From positions 1 through 64,000 of the forward strand of contig URAM01000005.1 of NCBI GenBank assembly GCA_900545815.1: DNA of 64,000 nt. Reading direction: 5' to 3'. Numbering within the stretch: position 1 is the first letter of the stretch; every line of letters begins with the position of its first letter. Position numbers and translations under genes: made by a program. The notes below the pieces were generated by a model. That model was given only the letters and a program-made list of their open reading frames with translations. It ran no database searches and was not told the origin of the DNA. Shown here piece by piece: positions 31,370 to 40,351 of the stretch. Source of the DNA: an uncultured Eubacteriales bacterium (lineage in GTDB: Bacteria; Bacillota; Clostridia; Oscillospirales; Oscillospiraceae).

Positions 31370-32755
31370 TTGAGCAGCAAAATTAAATCCGTAGATCCCG
31401 GCAGCCCTGGCCAACTGGCCGGTATCTTGCCCGGTGACACCCTGGTGTCCATCAACGGCAAGGATGTGGTGGACGTGCTGGACTACAAATTTTACAGCTA
31501 CGACCCCCGCCTCAAGGTGGAGTTGGCGGACGCCAACGGCAACCGCCGCACCCTCCACATCCGCAAGGGGGAGGGGCAGGACTTGGGGCTGGAATTTGAG
31601 ACTTACCTGATGGATCACGCCCACCGGTGCGCCAACAACTGCGTCTTCTGCTTTGTGGATCAAATGCCCAAAGGGCTGCGGGATACCCTCTATTTCAAGG
31701 ACGATGATGACCGCCTGTCCTTTCTGCTGGGCAACTATGTGACCCTCACCAACCTGTCCCCACGGGAGATCCAGCGCATCATCGACCTGCGCATCTCGCC
31801 CATCAACGTCTCTGTTCACACCACCGACCCGGAGCTGCGGGTGGAGCTGATGGGCAACCGGAACGCCGGAAAATCCATCGACATCATGCGCCGCCTGGCG
31901 GAGGCGGGCATCCACATGAACTGCCAAATTGTCGCCTGTCCCGGCCTCAACGATGGTCCTGCCCTGGCTCGCTCCATGCGGGATCTGACCGAGATGCGCA
32001 ACGGCGTCACCAGCGTGGCCATCGTGCCGGTGGGGCTGACCAAATATCGAGACGGCCTGTACCCCCTGCGCAGCTATACGGCGGCGGAGGCTGGTGCGGT
32101 CATCGACCAGGTGGAAGCCTGGTCAGAGCATTGTCGGACGGAATACGGCGAGGGGATGTTCTGGTGTTCCGATGAGTTCTATCTCATCGCCGGACGCCCC
32201 ATCCCGGAGGACGAATTCTACGAGGACTACTGCCAGCTGGAAAACGGCGTGGGGATGCTGCGTCTGCTCCAGGTGGAGTTCAAGGGGGCGCTGATGACCA
32301 TGGACGAGGGGGTAGGGCCGGTAAAGCCCTTCGCCATTGCCACCGGTATGAGCGCTGGCCCTCTCATCACCCAGCTGGCGAAGCAGGCGTCCGATGCCTG
32401 TGGGGGCATCGAGCACTATGTGTACCCCATCCGCAACGACTTTTTCGGGCACAAGATCACCGTTTCTGGTTTAATCACCGGCAAAGACCTCATCGCCCAG
32501 CTTCGGGGCAAGCCCCTGGGACAGCGGCTGCTGCTGCCCAGCTCCATGCTGCGCTATCATCAGAATGTCTTTTTGGACGACGTGACGGTGGAGCAGGTGG
32601 AACAGGCGCTGGGCGTGTCGCTGACCTTTGTAGAGCAGGATGGGTTCGCCCTGCTGGACGCCATGTTGGGGGTGGACAGCACCCAAAGACCGGAAGGGGA
32701 CTGGGCAGAGCCGGAAGAGACCGAATATTTCCAATACAACCCCTCCCGCCAGTAA
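31370..32755 (+). CDS. PDZ-radical SAM-DUF512 protein
   Basis: About 461 residues. An N-terminal PDZ-like domain (SVDPGSPGQLAGILPGDTL) is followed by a radical-SAM-type cysteine motif CANNCVFCF (C-x3-C-x2-C) and a C-terminal DUF512 region. The family is widespread in Firmicutes and cyanobacteria, often beside der or plsY, and its reaction is unknown. The open frame runs upstream to 31190 but that part precedes the promoter. A TTG at 31370 (or TTG 31367, GTG 31361) after AAGGCGG is the likely start. Confidence 0.8.
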   Translation: MSSKIKSVDPGSPGQLAGILPGDTLVSINGKDVVDVLDYKFYSYDPRLKVELADANGNRRTLHIRKGEGQDLGLEFETYLMDHAHRCANNCVFCFVDQMPKGLRDTLYFKDDDDRLSFLLGNYVTLTNLSPREIQRIIDLRISPINVSVHTTDPELRVELMGNRNAGKSIDIMRRLAEAGIHMNCQIVACPGLNDGPALARSMRDLTEMRNGVTSVAIVPVGLTKYRDGLYPLRSYTAAEAGAVIDQVEAWSEHCRTEYGEGMFWCSDEFYLIAGRPIPEDEFYEDYCQLENGVGMLRLLQVEFKGALMTMDEGVGPVKPFAIATGMSAGPLITQLAKQASDACGGIEHYVYPIRNDFFGHKITVSGLITGKDLIAQLRGKPLGQRLLLPSSMLRYHQNVFLDDVTVEQVEQALGVSLTFVEQDGFALLDAMLGVDSTQRPEGDWAEPEETEYFQYNPSRQ

Positions 32756-32794
32756 CGGACGGGAAGCAACGTGATAAAGTGAGGAAGTGAGACC

Positions 32795-34126
32795 ATGGCA
32801 AAACCGATGGTAGCCATCGTAGGACGCCCCAACGTGGGCAAGTCCATGCTGTTCAATAAACTGGCAGGCAAGCGCCTGTCCATCGTGGAGGACACCCCTG
32901 GCGTCACCCGTGACCGGCTCTACGCCGACTGCGACTGGAACGGCCGGGAGTTCACCATCGTGGACACCGGCGGCATCGAGCCGCGGAACGACAACGAAAT
33001 CTTGCAGTTCATGCGCGGCCAGGCGGAGATCGCCATTGACAACGCCGACGTCATCGTGCTGGTGTGCGACATCCGCACCGGTGTCACCGCCGCCGACCAG
33101 GACGTGGCCAATCTGCTCCTGCGCTCCAAGAAGCCAGTGGTGCTGGCGGTGAACAAGGCCGACCGCGTTGGCCCCACCGACCCGGACGTGTACGAGTTCT
33201 ATAACCTGGGTCTGGGCGACCCCATCGCCATCTCTGCCATCCACGGCCTGGGGGTGGACGAGATGCTGGACGCCTGCTTCGAGTATTTCCCCGACGAGGT
33301 GGAGGAAGCGGAGCAGGAGGATGTCATCAAGGTGGCGGTCATCGGCAAGCCCAACGTGGGCAAGTCCTCCCTGGTCAACCGTATCCTGGGGGAGGAGCGG
33401 GTCATCGTCAGCAATGTGGCCGGCACCACCAGGGACGCAGTGGACAGCTACTTTGAAAATGAGTTCGGCAAATACGTCCTCATCGACACCGCTGGGATGC
33501 GCAAAAAATCCAAGGTAAACGACCGAGTGGAGCAGTTCTCCGTCCTCCGTGCCACCATGGCCATCGACCGTTGTGACGTGTGCCTGATCCTCATCGACGC
33601 CAACGAAGGGGTCACGGAGCAGGACACCAAGGTGGCGGGTCTTGCCCACGAGGCGGGTAAAGCCTGCATCATCGTGGTCAACAAGTGGGACACCATCGAA
33701 AAGGACGACAAGACCATGGATAAGATGCGGGCGGACGTGCGCAACGGACTGGCCTATATGACCTACGCCCCCATTCTCTTTATCTCCGCCCTCACCGGAC
33801 AGCGGGTGAACAAGCTCTTTGCCATGATCAACCACGTCTGTGAGCAGAGTATGATGCGCATCCGCACCGGCACCCTCAACTCCGTTTTGGCGGACGCCAC
33901 CACCCGTGTCCAGCCGCCTACCGATCGGGGGCGCCGTCTGAAAATTTATTACATGACTCAGGTGGGCATTCAGCCGCCTACTTTTGTGGTCTTTTGTAAT
34001 GATGCGAAACTGTTCCACTTCTCCTACCAGCGGTACTTGGAGAACCAGATCCGCAACACCTTCGGCCTGGAAGGAACGCCTATTCGGCTCATCATCCGTG
34101 CCAAAGGGGAAAAGGGGGATCTGTGA
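32795..34126 (+). CDS. der: Ribosome-assembly GTPase Der
   Basis: This 443-residue protein has two GTPase domains, a hallmark of Der (EngA), which matures the 50S ribosomal subunit. Domain 1 has VGRPNVGKSMLFN, DTPGVTRDRLY and NKAD. Domain 2 has VIGKPNVGKSSLVN, VAGTTRDAVDS and NKWD. A KH-like C-terminal domain follows. Its TGA overlaps the ATG of plsY. Confidence 0.96.
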   Translation: MAKPMVAIVGRPNVGKSMLFNKLAGKRLSIVEDTPGVTRDRLYADCDWNGREFTIVDTGGIEPRNDNEILQFMRGQAEIAIDNADVIVLVCDIRTGVTAADQDVANLLLRSKKPVVLAVNKADRVGPTDPDVYEFYNLGLGDPIAISAIHGLGVDEMLDACFEYFPDEVEEAEQEDVIKVAVIGKPNVGKSSLVNRILGEERVIVSNVAGTTRDAVDSYFENEFGKYVLIDTAGMRKKSKVNDRVEQFSVLRATMAIDRCDVCLILIDANEGVTEQDTKVAGLAHEAGKACIIVVNKWDTIEKDDKTMDKMRADVRNGLAYMTYAPILFISALTGQRVNKLFAMINHVCEQSMMRIRTGTLNSVLADATTRVQPPTDRGRRLKIYYMTQVGIQPPTFVVFCNDAKLFHFSYQRYLENQIRNTFGLEGTPIRLIIRAKGEKGDL

Positions 34127-34749
34127 TGGATTGGCATTTGATCGCAGCGGTGCTGGTCACCATGGCGGCCTCTTATCTGCTGGGCTGCTGCAACACTTCC
34201 ATTGTCATCTCCAAATACGTCTTGCGGGATGACGTCCGCAACCACGGCAGCGGCAACGCCGGCCTGACCAACTTTTATCGGGTCTTTGGCAAGCAGAAAA
34301 TTTTGTTGGTCATCCTGGCCGATGTACTCAAGACGGTCATCGCCGTCCTGGCAGGCGCCGCTCTCTTTCGTTGGGCGGGGAACGACCCGATCATCGGCAA
34401 GCTGCTGGGCGGCCTGTTCTGTATGATAGGGCATATGTTCCCCTTCCAGTTCGAGTTCAAGGGCGGCAAGGGCGTCCTGGCTGGGGGCACCATGGCCTGT
34501 TTCATGGGCTGGAAGGTGGCAGTGGCCGTCTGGGGCATCTTCTTCCTCATGGTCATCCTCACCCGCTTCGTCTCCCTGGGCTCGGTAGGCGCTGGGGTGC
34601 TGTACCCCATTTCTGTGGGGCTGGTGTACCAGAACCTGTGGTATACCCTCTTGGCACTGGTGGCTGGTGGGCTGCTGGTGTGGCGGCATAAGGACAATAT
34701 CAAACGGCTGCTCCGAGGGGAAGAAAGCAAGCTGAAGCTACATAAATGA
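34126..34749 (+). CDS. plsY: Acyl-phosphate glycerol-3-phosphate acyltransferase
   Basis: This 207-residue membrane enzyme acylates glycerol-3-phosphate with acyl-phosphate, the first step of phospholipid synthesis. Motifs are GSGNAGLTNFYRVFG (motif 1), GHMFPFQFEFKGGKG (motif 2) and a C-terminal WRHKDNIKRLLRGEE. ATG 34126 overlaps the der stop by one base, with AAAGGGGGAT upstream. The next gene, gpsA, makes its substrate. Confidence 0.94.
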   Translation: MDWHLIAAVLVTMAASYLLGCCNTSIVISKYVLRDDVRNHGSGNAGLTNFYRVFGKQKILLVILADVLKTVIAVLAGAALFRWAGNDPIIGKLLGGLFCMIGHMFPFQFEFKGGKGVLAGGTMACFMGWKVAVAVWGIFFLMVILTRFVSLGSVGAGVLYPISVGLVYQNLWYTLLALVAGGLLVWRHKDNIKRLLRGEESKLKLHK

Positions 34750-34768
34750 GAAAGAATGGGTGATGCAA

Positions 34769-35767
34769 ATGAAAGTGACAGTATTAGGCAGCGGTGCTTG
34801 GGGCACTGCCCTGGCCATCGTGCTGGTTGAAAACGGAAATGACGTCACCATGTGGTCTCATCGCAGGGAAGCTGTGGCAGAGATGCAGCAGCTGGGGGTG
34901 AACCCCAAACTGAAAGGCGTCCCCCTCCCCAAGGAGCTGCACCTGAGCAGCGACCTATCCTGTGTCAGCGACAGCGATGTGGTGGTCTTTGCCACCCCCT
35001 CCTTCGCCATGCGGGAGACCGCTAAGCGTGCCAGCAGTCTGGTGCGGTCGGGTACGATTTTGGTCAGTGTGGGCAAGGGCATCGAAAAAGGCTCTGACCT
35101 GCGCATGAGCCAGGTCATCCGCTCGGAGATCTCCGATGACTGTCCCCTGGTCGTCCTCTGTGGCCCCACCCACGCCGAGGAAGTGGGCAGAAAGATCCCC
35201 AGCGGCATTGTGGCCGCCTCCGAGAACCAACAGGCGGCGGAGCAGGTGCAGGATTTGTTCATGAACAAGCGCTTTCGGGTCTACACCTCCTCCGACGTGG
35301 TGGGTGTGGAGATTTGTGCCGCGCTAAAGAACGTCATCGCCCTCTGTGTGGGGATGTCCGATGGTATGGGTTTTGGGGACAACACCCGTGCCCTCATCAT
35401 CACCCGTGGTCTGGCGGAGATCACCCGCCTGGGCACCGCCCTGGGCGGCAGACCGGAGACTTTCGCAGGTCTGGCCGGAGTAGGCGACCTCATCACCACC
35501 TGCACCTCCGTCCACTCTCGGAACCACCAGGCCGGTATCCTCATTGGCGGCGGCATGAAGCCGGCGGAGGCCATCGAGAAGGTGGGCGCTGTGGTGGAAG
35601 GCTACTACGCAGCCGCCACCGGTATGGAGTTGGGGGAACGGATGGGCATTGAAATGCCCATCACCCAGGCCATCTATAGCGTCATGTATGAAGACGCCTG
35701 TGTGTATAGTGTGTCCGAAGGCATGATGGGACGGGCAAAGACCCACGAGGCCAACGCCAACTGGTAA
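34769..35767 (+). CDS. gpsA: NAD(P)+-dependent glycerol-3-phosphate dehydrogenase
   Basis: This 332-residue enzyme makes sn-glycerol-3-phosphate for phospholipids. VLGSGAWGTALAIVL is the cofactor site, CGPTHAEEVG and KNVIALCVGMSDGMGFGDN hold the catalytic lysine region, and GLAGVGDLITTCTS is family-typical. ATG 34769 fits the GGGTG site best among three close in-frame starts. der-plsY-gpsA form one operon ending in the terminator at 35786. Confidence 0.95.
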   Translation: MKVTVLGSGAWGTALAIVLVENGNDVTMWSHRREAVAEMQQLGVNPKLKGVPLPKELHLSSDLSCVSDSDVVVFATPSFAMRETAKRASSLVRSGTILVSVGKGIEKGSDLRMSQVIRSEISDDCPLVVLCGPTHAEEVGRKIPSGIVAASENQQAAEQVQDLFMNKRFRVYTSSDVVGVEICAALKNVIALCVGMSDGMGFGDNTRALIITRGLAEITRLGTALGGRPETFAGLAGVGDLITTCTSVHSRNHQAGILIGGGMKPAEAIEKVGAVVEGYYAAATGMELGERMGIEMPITQAIYSVMYEDACVYSVSEGMMGRAKTHEANANW

Positions 35768-35785
35768 AAAAGCAAAACAGAACGA

Positions 35786-35821
35786 AACACCCTCTGTTGT
35801 ATGCAACAGAGGGTGTTTTTT
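35786..35821 (+). terminator. Terminator of the der-plsY-gpsA operon
   Basis: A 14-bp stem AACACCCTCTGTTG/CAACAGAGGGTGTT (35786-35799 with 35804-35817) with loop TATG is followed by further T bases. Confidence 0.92.
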
Positions 35822-35835
35822 GCGTTTCCATTCGA

Positions 35836-36681
35836 TTATTTTCGATGCCGGAAGCAGAAGGTCACGGCGAAGAACACGGCTAAACAGAGGGTGATGGAGG
35901 CACCGGTGGATGACCCCACATAGAAGGAGAGCATCAGTCCGGCGATGCCGGACACCACCGCGCCCAGCAGAGCCAGCCAGGTGTACTGGCGCATATTCTT
36001 GGCCACGTTCCGAGCGGCCGCACCGGGCAGCACCAGCAGGGAATTGATGACCAGCAGCCCCACCCAAGTCAGGGACAGAGTGACCACCACGGCGATAGCG
36101 CAGTTGAACAGGGCGTCCAGCAGGTTCACTTGCACTCCACGGCTCACTGCCAGTACCGGATAGGTGGCGGTCAAGGTCAGCCGGTTGATGCGTAGCACCC
36201 AAAAGACCATCACCAGCAGCAGGATGAGCGCTAGAATGGCGATCTTGGCTGGAGAGACGGACAGGATGTCACCGATCAAGAGACTGTTGAACTTGGTGAA
36301 GCTGTGGCCGTCCAGGGTGGAGATGAAAATGCCCAGAGCCACTGCGGTGGAGGAAAAGACGCCGATGACCGTGTCACTGGCCATACGGGTGCGGCTCTGC
36401 ACCCAGGTAAAGAGCAGGGCAAAGACTACTGCCAGCGCCACCGCACACCAGGTGGCATCCACCAGACCACAGAGGGTGCCAATGGCTACGCCGGTAAAGG
36501 CGGAGTGCCCCAGAGCGTCGGAGAAGAAGGCCATGCGTTTTTCCACCACCATGGTGGACAGCAGTCCAAAAAGGGGGGAGATGACCAGAATGGCCAGCAG
36601 GGCGTTCTTCATGAAGTACATCTTGCCCGGCTCCGCCCACTGGAAGGGGAGCAGGTCGATGAGGGCGTACCAGAGCGTCAC
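35836..36681 (-). CDS. znuB: Zinc/manganese ABC transporter permease (ZnuB-like)
   Basis: This 281-residue polytopic protein of the ABC-3 permease family has about eight hydrophobic segments, with VEKRMAFFSDALGHSAFTG near the start and GLLVINSLLVLPGAAARN near the end, both typical of ZnuB/MntB. Its ATG overlaps the znuC stop as ATGA. It forms the membrane channel of a high-affinity metal importer with the two genes upstream. Confidence 0.9.
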   Translation of the reverse strand: MTLWYALIDLLPFQWAEPGKMYFMKNALLAILVISPLFGLLSTMVVEKRMAFFSDALGHSAFTGVAIGTLCGLVDATWCAVALAVVFALLFTWVQSRTRMASDTVIGVFSSTAVALGIFISTLDGHSFTKFNSLLIGDILSVSPAKIAILALILLLVMVFWVLRINRLTLTATYPVLAVSRGVQVNLLDALFNCAIAVVVTLSLTWVGLLVINSLLVLPGAAARNVAKNMRQYTWLALLGAVVSGIAGLMLSFYVGSSTGASITLCLAVFFAVTFCFRHRK

Positions 36682-37448
36682 TGTGCGTCACCGCCTTTCT
36701 GTGTGGGATGGTAAAAGAGAGTCTGAAATTCCTGCGATGCCAGCACTTCCTCTGGCGTGCCCATTTGCAGCACCTTTTGTTTCAGCAAGATGACCTTGTC
36801 CATCTTGTGCAGGGTGTTGAAATCGTGGGTGGAGATGAGGATGGACAGGTCATACCGTGTGCGGATCTCGTCCAGCAGCGCCAGCAGCTGGCGCTCTCCG
36901 TCCATATCTACACCGGACAGTGGCTCATCCAAAATGAGGATGTTGGGCACCGGTTCCAGCGCCATGGCCAGCAGCACGCGCTGCAATTCCCCGCCGGACA
37001 GTGTCCCCACCTGCTTGTGCAGCAGCTCCAGCCCGTTCACCCGCTCCAGGCACTGAGCGACAAAATCCTTCAGCCCCTTGGGGATGGGCAGCACGATGGG
37101 CCAGTTGGAGGTGGACGCCACGAACAGATCCAGCACGCTCACCGGATCGCTCCGGTCAAAGCTGGGGCTTTGGGGCACATAGCCGATGCGGGGGTGCATC
37201 CGGTTGCCGGCGGCGGTCTGGAATTGGATGGAGCCGGTATAGGATACCTGCCCTAGGATGGAACGGAAAAGGGAACTTTTTCCGGCGCCGTTGGGGCCAA
37301 TGAGGGCGATCAGCTCCCCGCAGTGCATATGGAAGCTCACATGGTCTAGGATGCGGTCTTCCCCCATGGTCACCGTCAGATCATCCACTTTTAAGCAGCA
37401 GGAGCCGTGACAGCCCAGGGTGTTCCCCTTGTGTTTGATTGGTTTCAT
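36678..37448 (-). CDS. znuC: Zinc/manganese ABC transporter ATPase (ZnuC-like)
   Basis: This 256-residue ATPase has Walker A IGPNGAGKSS, Q-loop YVPQSPSF, signature LSGGELQR, Walker B ILILDEP and the switch STHDF. A cysteine/histidine cluster (HGSCC) near the N-terminus could bind metal. It overlaps its neighbours by ATGA on both sides. Confidence 0.9.
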   Translation of the reverse strand: MKPIKHKGNTLGCHGSCCLKVDDLTVTMGEDRILDHVSFHMHCGELIALIGPNGAGKSSLFRSILGQVSYTGSIQFQTAAGNRMHPRIGYVPQSPSFDRSDPVSVLDLFVASTSNWPIVLPIPKGLKDFVAQCLERVNGLELLHKQVGTLSGGELQRVLLAMALEPVPNILILDEPLSGVDMDGERQLLALLDEIRTRYDLSILISTHDFNTLHKMDKVILLKQKVLQMGTPEEVLASQEFQTLFYHPTQKGGDAQ

Positions 37449-38368
37449 GTGTACGCCTCCCGAATGGTGTCGATGTTATAGCGCAGCAGCGCCTCGTAAG
37501 CGGCCAGGCCGCCTCCTGCCTTATCCCCGCTCATCCCCATATCCAACGCAGCCACTGAGACGCCGCACTCCCGTGCCAGCGCTTGGGCGGCGGAGTCCGA
37601 GCCGTTTTTTTCCACAAAAACGGCGGGGATGTGGTGGGCCTGAATGAGTTGGGTCAATTCGTTAATTTCACGGGCGGACGCCTCCGACCCTTCTTCTTCC
37701 TCCACCGATGCCAAGATGGTCAGCCCGAAGGCATCGGCAAAGTAGGCAAAGCCGTCGTGGAAGGGGATCAGCTCCTTGCAGGGCAGGTCGGCCACTTCAG
37801 CCCGCAGCTCCTTCTGCAACGCCGTCAGCTGTTCCGCCACCTGGTCGGCGTTGGCCTGGTATTCGTCCATGTGCGCCGGATCCTGGGTGGTCAGCCCGAT
37901 GGCGATGTTCTGGGCCATCTGACCCGCCAGGGTGGGGCTGAGCCAGTAATGGGGGTCGTATTCTTCGTGGTCACCCTCGTGGTTGTGGTCACCGTGGTCG
38001 TGCCCTTCTTCGGAAGGACGCAGCGCCATATCCTGGGATGCATCCCAGTAGTCTCGACTGGCCAGCACGTCATCCAAAAAAGATTCCAGGCCGGCACCGT
38101 TGATGATCAGCAGGTCGGCGGACTCGATCACCTTCATATCCGCCATGGTCAGGGTGTAGTTGTGGAGACAGGAGATCTGCTGGTTTACCACCAGATCCAC
38201 CGTCACATCGGGCACGTCCTGGGTCACCGCCTGGGTCATGAGATAGACCGGATAGGTGGTGCAGGCCACGACTAGGCCGCGCTTGGCGGCTGTCTCTTGT
38301 CTGCCGCAGGCGGTGAGGGTGGTCAGCGCCAGGGCAAAGCTCAATAGTAAGGCAAAAAATCGTTTCAA
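37445..38368 (-). CDS. znuA: Zinc ABC transporter substrate-binding lipoprotein (ZnuA-like)
   Basis: This 307-residue protein has a signal peptide ending in a lipobox LTTLTAC, so it is a lipoprotein. The central His/Asp/Glu-rich loop GHDHGDHNHEGDHEEYDPHYW is a hallmark of zinc-binding members of this family. TTG 38368 is proposed as the start: GAGGAA lies seven bases before it, inside the end of dinB. This gives a four-base gap to dinB and a signal peptide of normal length; an upstream in-frame ATG would add an unrelated segment inside dinB. Confidence 0.88.
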   Translation of the reverse strand: MKRFFALLLSFALALTTLTACGRQETAAKRGLVVACTTYPVYLMTQAVTQDVPDVTVDLVVNQQISCLHNYTLTMADMKVIESADLLIINGAGLESFLDDVLASRDYWDASQDMALRPSEEGHDHGDHNHEGDHEEYDPHYWLSPTLAGQMAQNIAIGLTTQDPAHMDEYQANADQVAEQLTALQKELRAEVADLPCKELIPFHDGFAYFADAFGLTILASVEEEEGSEASAREINELTQLIQAHHIPAVFVEKNGSDSAAQALARECGVSVAALDMGMSGDKAGGGLAAYEALLRYNIDTIREAYT

Positions 38369-38372
38369 CTTG

Positions 38373-39626
38373 TCATTCCTCGTTTTCTGGTTCCAATTCG
38401 TCCGATTCCCCGTCCGAACGTCCGTATAGCTCTGACTGGGCTGCCACCGAGCCCAGCAGGATGGCGTCCGAGCCATACTTGGATCGAATGTGGTCTACCG
38501 CGCGTTCCAGATGCTCCAACTTCTCCCGTTGAGCGGAACGGTTGGGCTGGAACAGATCCAGCTGCTCCACCGCATCCCACTCCGGCACCAGGTTCAGCGC
38601 CGTCACCGTCAGCATTCGGATGGGCTTGCCCACGATCCAGTGCTTCTGCACCAGCGCCACTGCGCCTGCCGTCAGCTCTCGTGCCAGATTGGTGGGCAGA
38701 GGCAGGGGGCCTTGTCGGGTGATGGTCTGGAATTGGGGATCTCGGATGGTCACTTGGATTCGGGTGCCCTTCCTTTGAGTCTGCCGCAGCCGTACCGCCA
38801 CCGAGTCGCACAGCAAGTCCAGGCCGGAGCGGATCTCGTCCCAGTTGGTCAGGTTGTGCCGAAAGGTCATGCCGTTGCCGATGGACTTGGGAGGCGGACG
38901 GTCTCCCGCCGGACGAACCGGATTGTCCCCCCGCCCCCAGGCGTAGTCGTGGAGCTGGGCGCCCTGCTTGCCCATCACTTCCTCCAGCATGGCTCGGTCG
39001 GCGTGTGCCAGCTGACCGATGGTCTCAATGCCGTACCGGTGCAGGATGCGCTGAGATGCCCGCCCCACAAAGAGCAGGTCAGAGACGGGCAGGGGCCAGA
39101 CGATGGACTGCCAGTTGGAGGGGGCGATGACGGTGGTGGCGTCCGGTTTTTTGTAGTCACTGCCCAGCTTGGCGAACACTTTATTATAGGAAACCCCCAC
39201 GGAGATGGTCAGACCCAGCTCTGTCCGGATGACCTCCCGCAGCTCATCCGCCAGCTCCCGTCCATTCTTGCCAAAGAGGTGCAAGGTACCCGTCACGTCC
39301 AGCCAGCTCTCATCAATGCCGAAGGGCTCCACCAGGTCGGTGTAGCGCTGATAGATGCCGTTGACCAGCTTGGAATAGTGGCGGTACTTGTGATGGTGGG
39401 AGGGGAGGAGGATCAGGTCGGGACACTTTTTCCGTGCCTGCCAGATGGTTTCGGCGGTCTTGACCTGGAAGTGCTTGGCGGCCTCGTTCTTGGCCAGGAT
39501 GATGCCGTGGCGGGTGGAGGGATTGCCGCAGACCGCCACCGGTTTCTCCCGCAGCTCCGGATGCTCCAGCAGCTCCACAGAGGCGAAAAAGCTGTTCAGA
39601 TCACAGTGTAGAATCACCCGCTGCAA
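38373..39626 (-). CDS. dinB: DNA polymerase IV (Y-family)
   Basis: This 417-residue translesion polymerase has CDLNSFFASVE at the start, GIDESWLDVT for the second metal site, and NKVFAKLGSDYKKPD as in DinB. The little-finger domain follows. The start is TTG at 39626 with GGGAGGAG upstream. The C-terminus is acidic and lacks an obvious clamp-binding peptide. The znu genes follow immediately. The promoter carries a LexA-like box. Confidence 0.92.
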   Translation of the reverse strand: MQRVILHCDLNSFFASVELLEHPELREKPVAVCGNPSTRHGIILAKNEAAKHFQVKTAETIWQARKKCPDLILLPSHHHKYRHYSKLVNGIYQRYTDLVEPFGIDESWLDVTGTLHLFGKNGRELADELREVIRTELGLTISVGVSYNKVFAKLGSDYKKPDATTVIAPSNWQSIVWPLPVSDLLFVGRASQRILHRYGIETIGQLAHADRAMLEEVMGKQGAQLHDYAWGRGDNPVRPAGDRPPPKSIGNGMTFRHNLTNWDEIRSGLDLLCDSVAVRLRQTQRKGTRIQVTIRDPQFQTITRQGPLPLPTNLARELTAGAVALVQKHWIVGKPIRMLTVTALNLVPEWDAVEQLDLFQPNRSAQREKLEHLERAVDHIRSKYGSDAILLGSVAAQSELYGRSDGESDELEPENEE

Positions 39627-39658
39627 CGGAACTCCTCCCTTCTATTTCAGTGGGTATC

Positions 39659-39687
39659 AGCATAGCACAGGCGCTCAAAAAAGTCAA
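39659..39687 (-). promoter_or_regulatory. Promoter of dinB-znuACB
   Basis: On the minus strand TTGACT (39682-39687) and TATGCT (39659-39664) are 17 bases apart. The -35 box overlaps the LexA-like site. Confidence 0.7.
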
Positions 39688-39698
39688 ACATATGTTCG
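39685..39698 (-). promoter_or_regulatory. LexA (SOS) box
   Basis: The minus strand reads CGAACATATGTTTG, differing by one base from the symmetrical Gram-positive SOS box CGAAC-N4-GTTCG. It covers the edge of the dinB -35 box, so LexA would block transcription. A less perfect GAACATAT half-site lies at 39710-39717 between the two divergent promoters. Confidence 0.75.
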
Positions 39699-39740
39699 CG
39701 TACACATATGAACATATTTTGCGGTATGGCGAAAGCAGCC

Positions 39741-39769
39741 TTGACTTTTTGGGAAAATCCCCCTACAAT
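39741..39769 (+). promoter_or_regulatory. Promoter of the SLOG-family gene
   Basis: TTGACT (39741-39746) and TACAAT (39764-39769) are 17 bases apart, about 45 bases before the start of the next plus-strand gene. Confidence 0.75.
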
Positions 39770-39812
39770 AGAACCAATCTATGCCGAAAGTGGAAACACG
39801 GAGGGGATTTTT

Positions 39813-40328
39813 GTGCGAATGGAAAAATGCTGCTGCTTTACCGGTCATCGCCCCCAAAAGCTGCCTTGGGGGAGCGACGAGTGGGATTGGCGCTGTGTGG
39901 CGCTGAAGGAACGGATCTTGCTGCTCATTCGGGAACTGTACCGAGAAGGGTATCGGCACTTTATCACAGGCATGGCCTTGGGCATCGACACCTATTGCTG
40001 TGAGATGGTGCTGCGGCTGAAGGAGGAGCACAACGATGTGGTGCTGGAGGCGGCGCTGCCTTGCCGGAGCCAGGACAGCGGTTGGAGCCGAAAAGATCGG
40101 GAGCGCTACCGGCGGCTGGTGGCTCAGTGCGACTTGCAGACCCTGGTGCAGGAGGCATATACAAGGGACTGTATGTTCCGACGGGATCGGTACATGGTCA
40201 GTCGAGCAGAGTGCGTCATAGGCATCTATGATGGCGTGTCCTCCGGCGGCACTCGCGTGACCTTGACCTACGCCTTGGAGCAGCAGAAGGAGGTCAGGCT
40301 CATTGATTTGGAGGACTTTGCATCATAA
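39813..40328 (+). CDS. SLOG-domain protein (DUF1273/YpsA-like)
   Basis: This 171-residue protein has CFTGHRPQKLPWG near the start, GMALGIDTYCCEMVL, and DGVSSGGTRVTLTYAL near the end, as in YpsA/DUF1273 and related to DprA-type Rossmann folds. Such proteins probably bind nucleotides or nucleotide-derived ligands; YpsA of Firmicutes has been tied to division and stress, but no reaction is known. GTG 39813 fits the CGGAGGGG site better than ATG 39819. It diverges from the SOS-type dinB promoter. Confidence 0.8.
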   Translation: MRMEKCCCFTGHRPQKLPWGSDEWDWRCVALKERILLLIRELYREGYRHFITGMALGIDTYCCEMVLRLKEEHNDVVLEAALPCRSQDSGWSRKDRERYRRLVAQCDLQTLVQEAYTRDCMFRRDRYMVSRAECVIGIYDGVSSGGTRVTLTYALEQQKEVRLIDLEDFAS

Positions 40329-40351
40329 CGCCATAATAAAGTAGTTTCACA

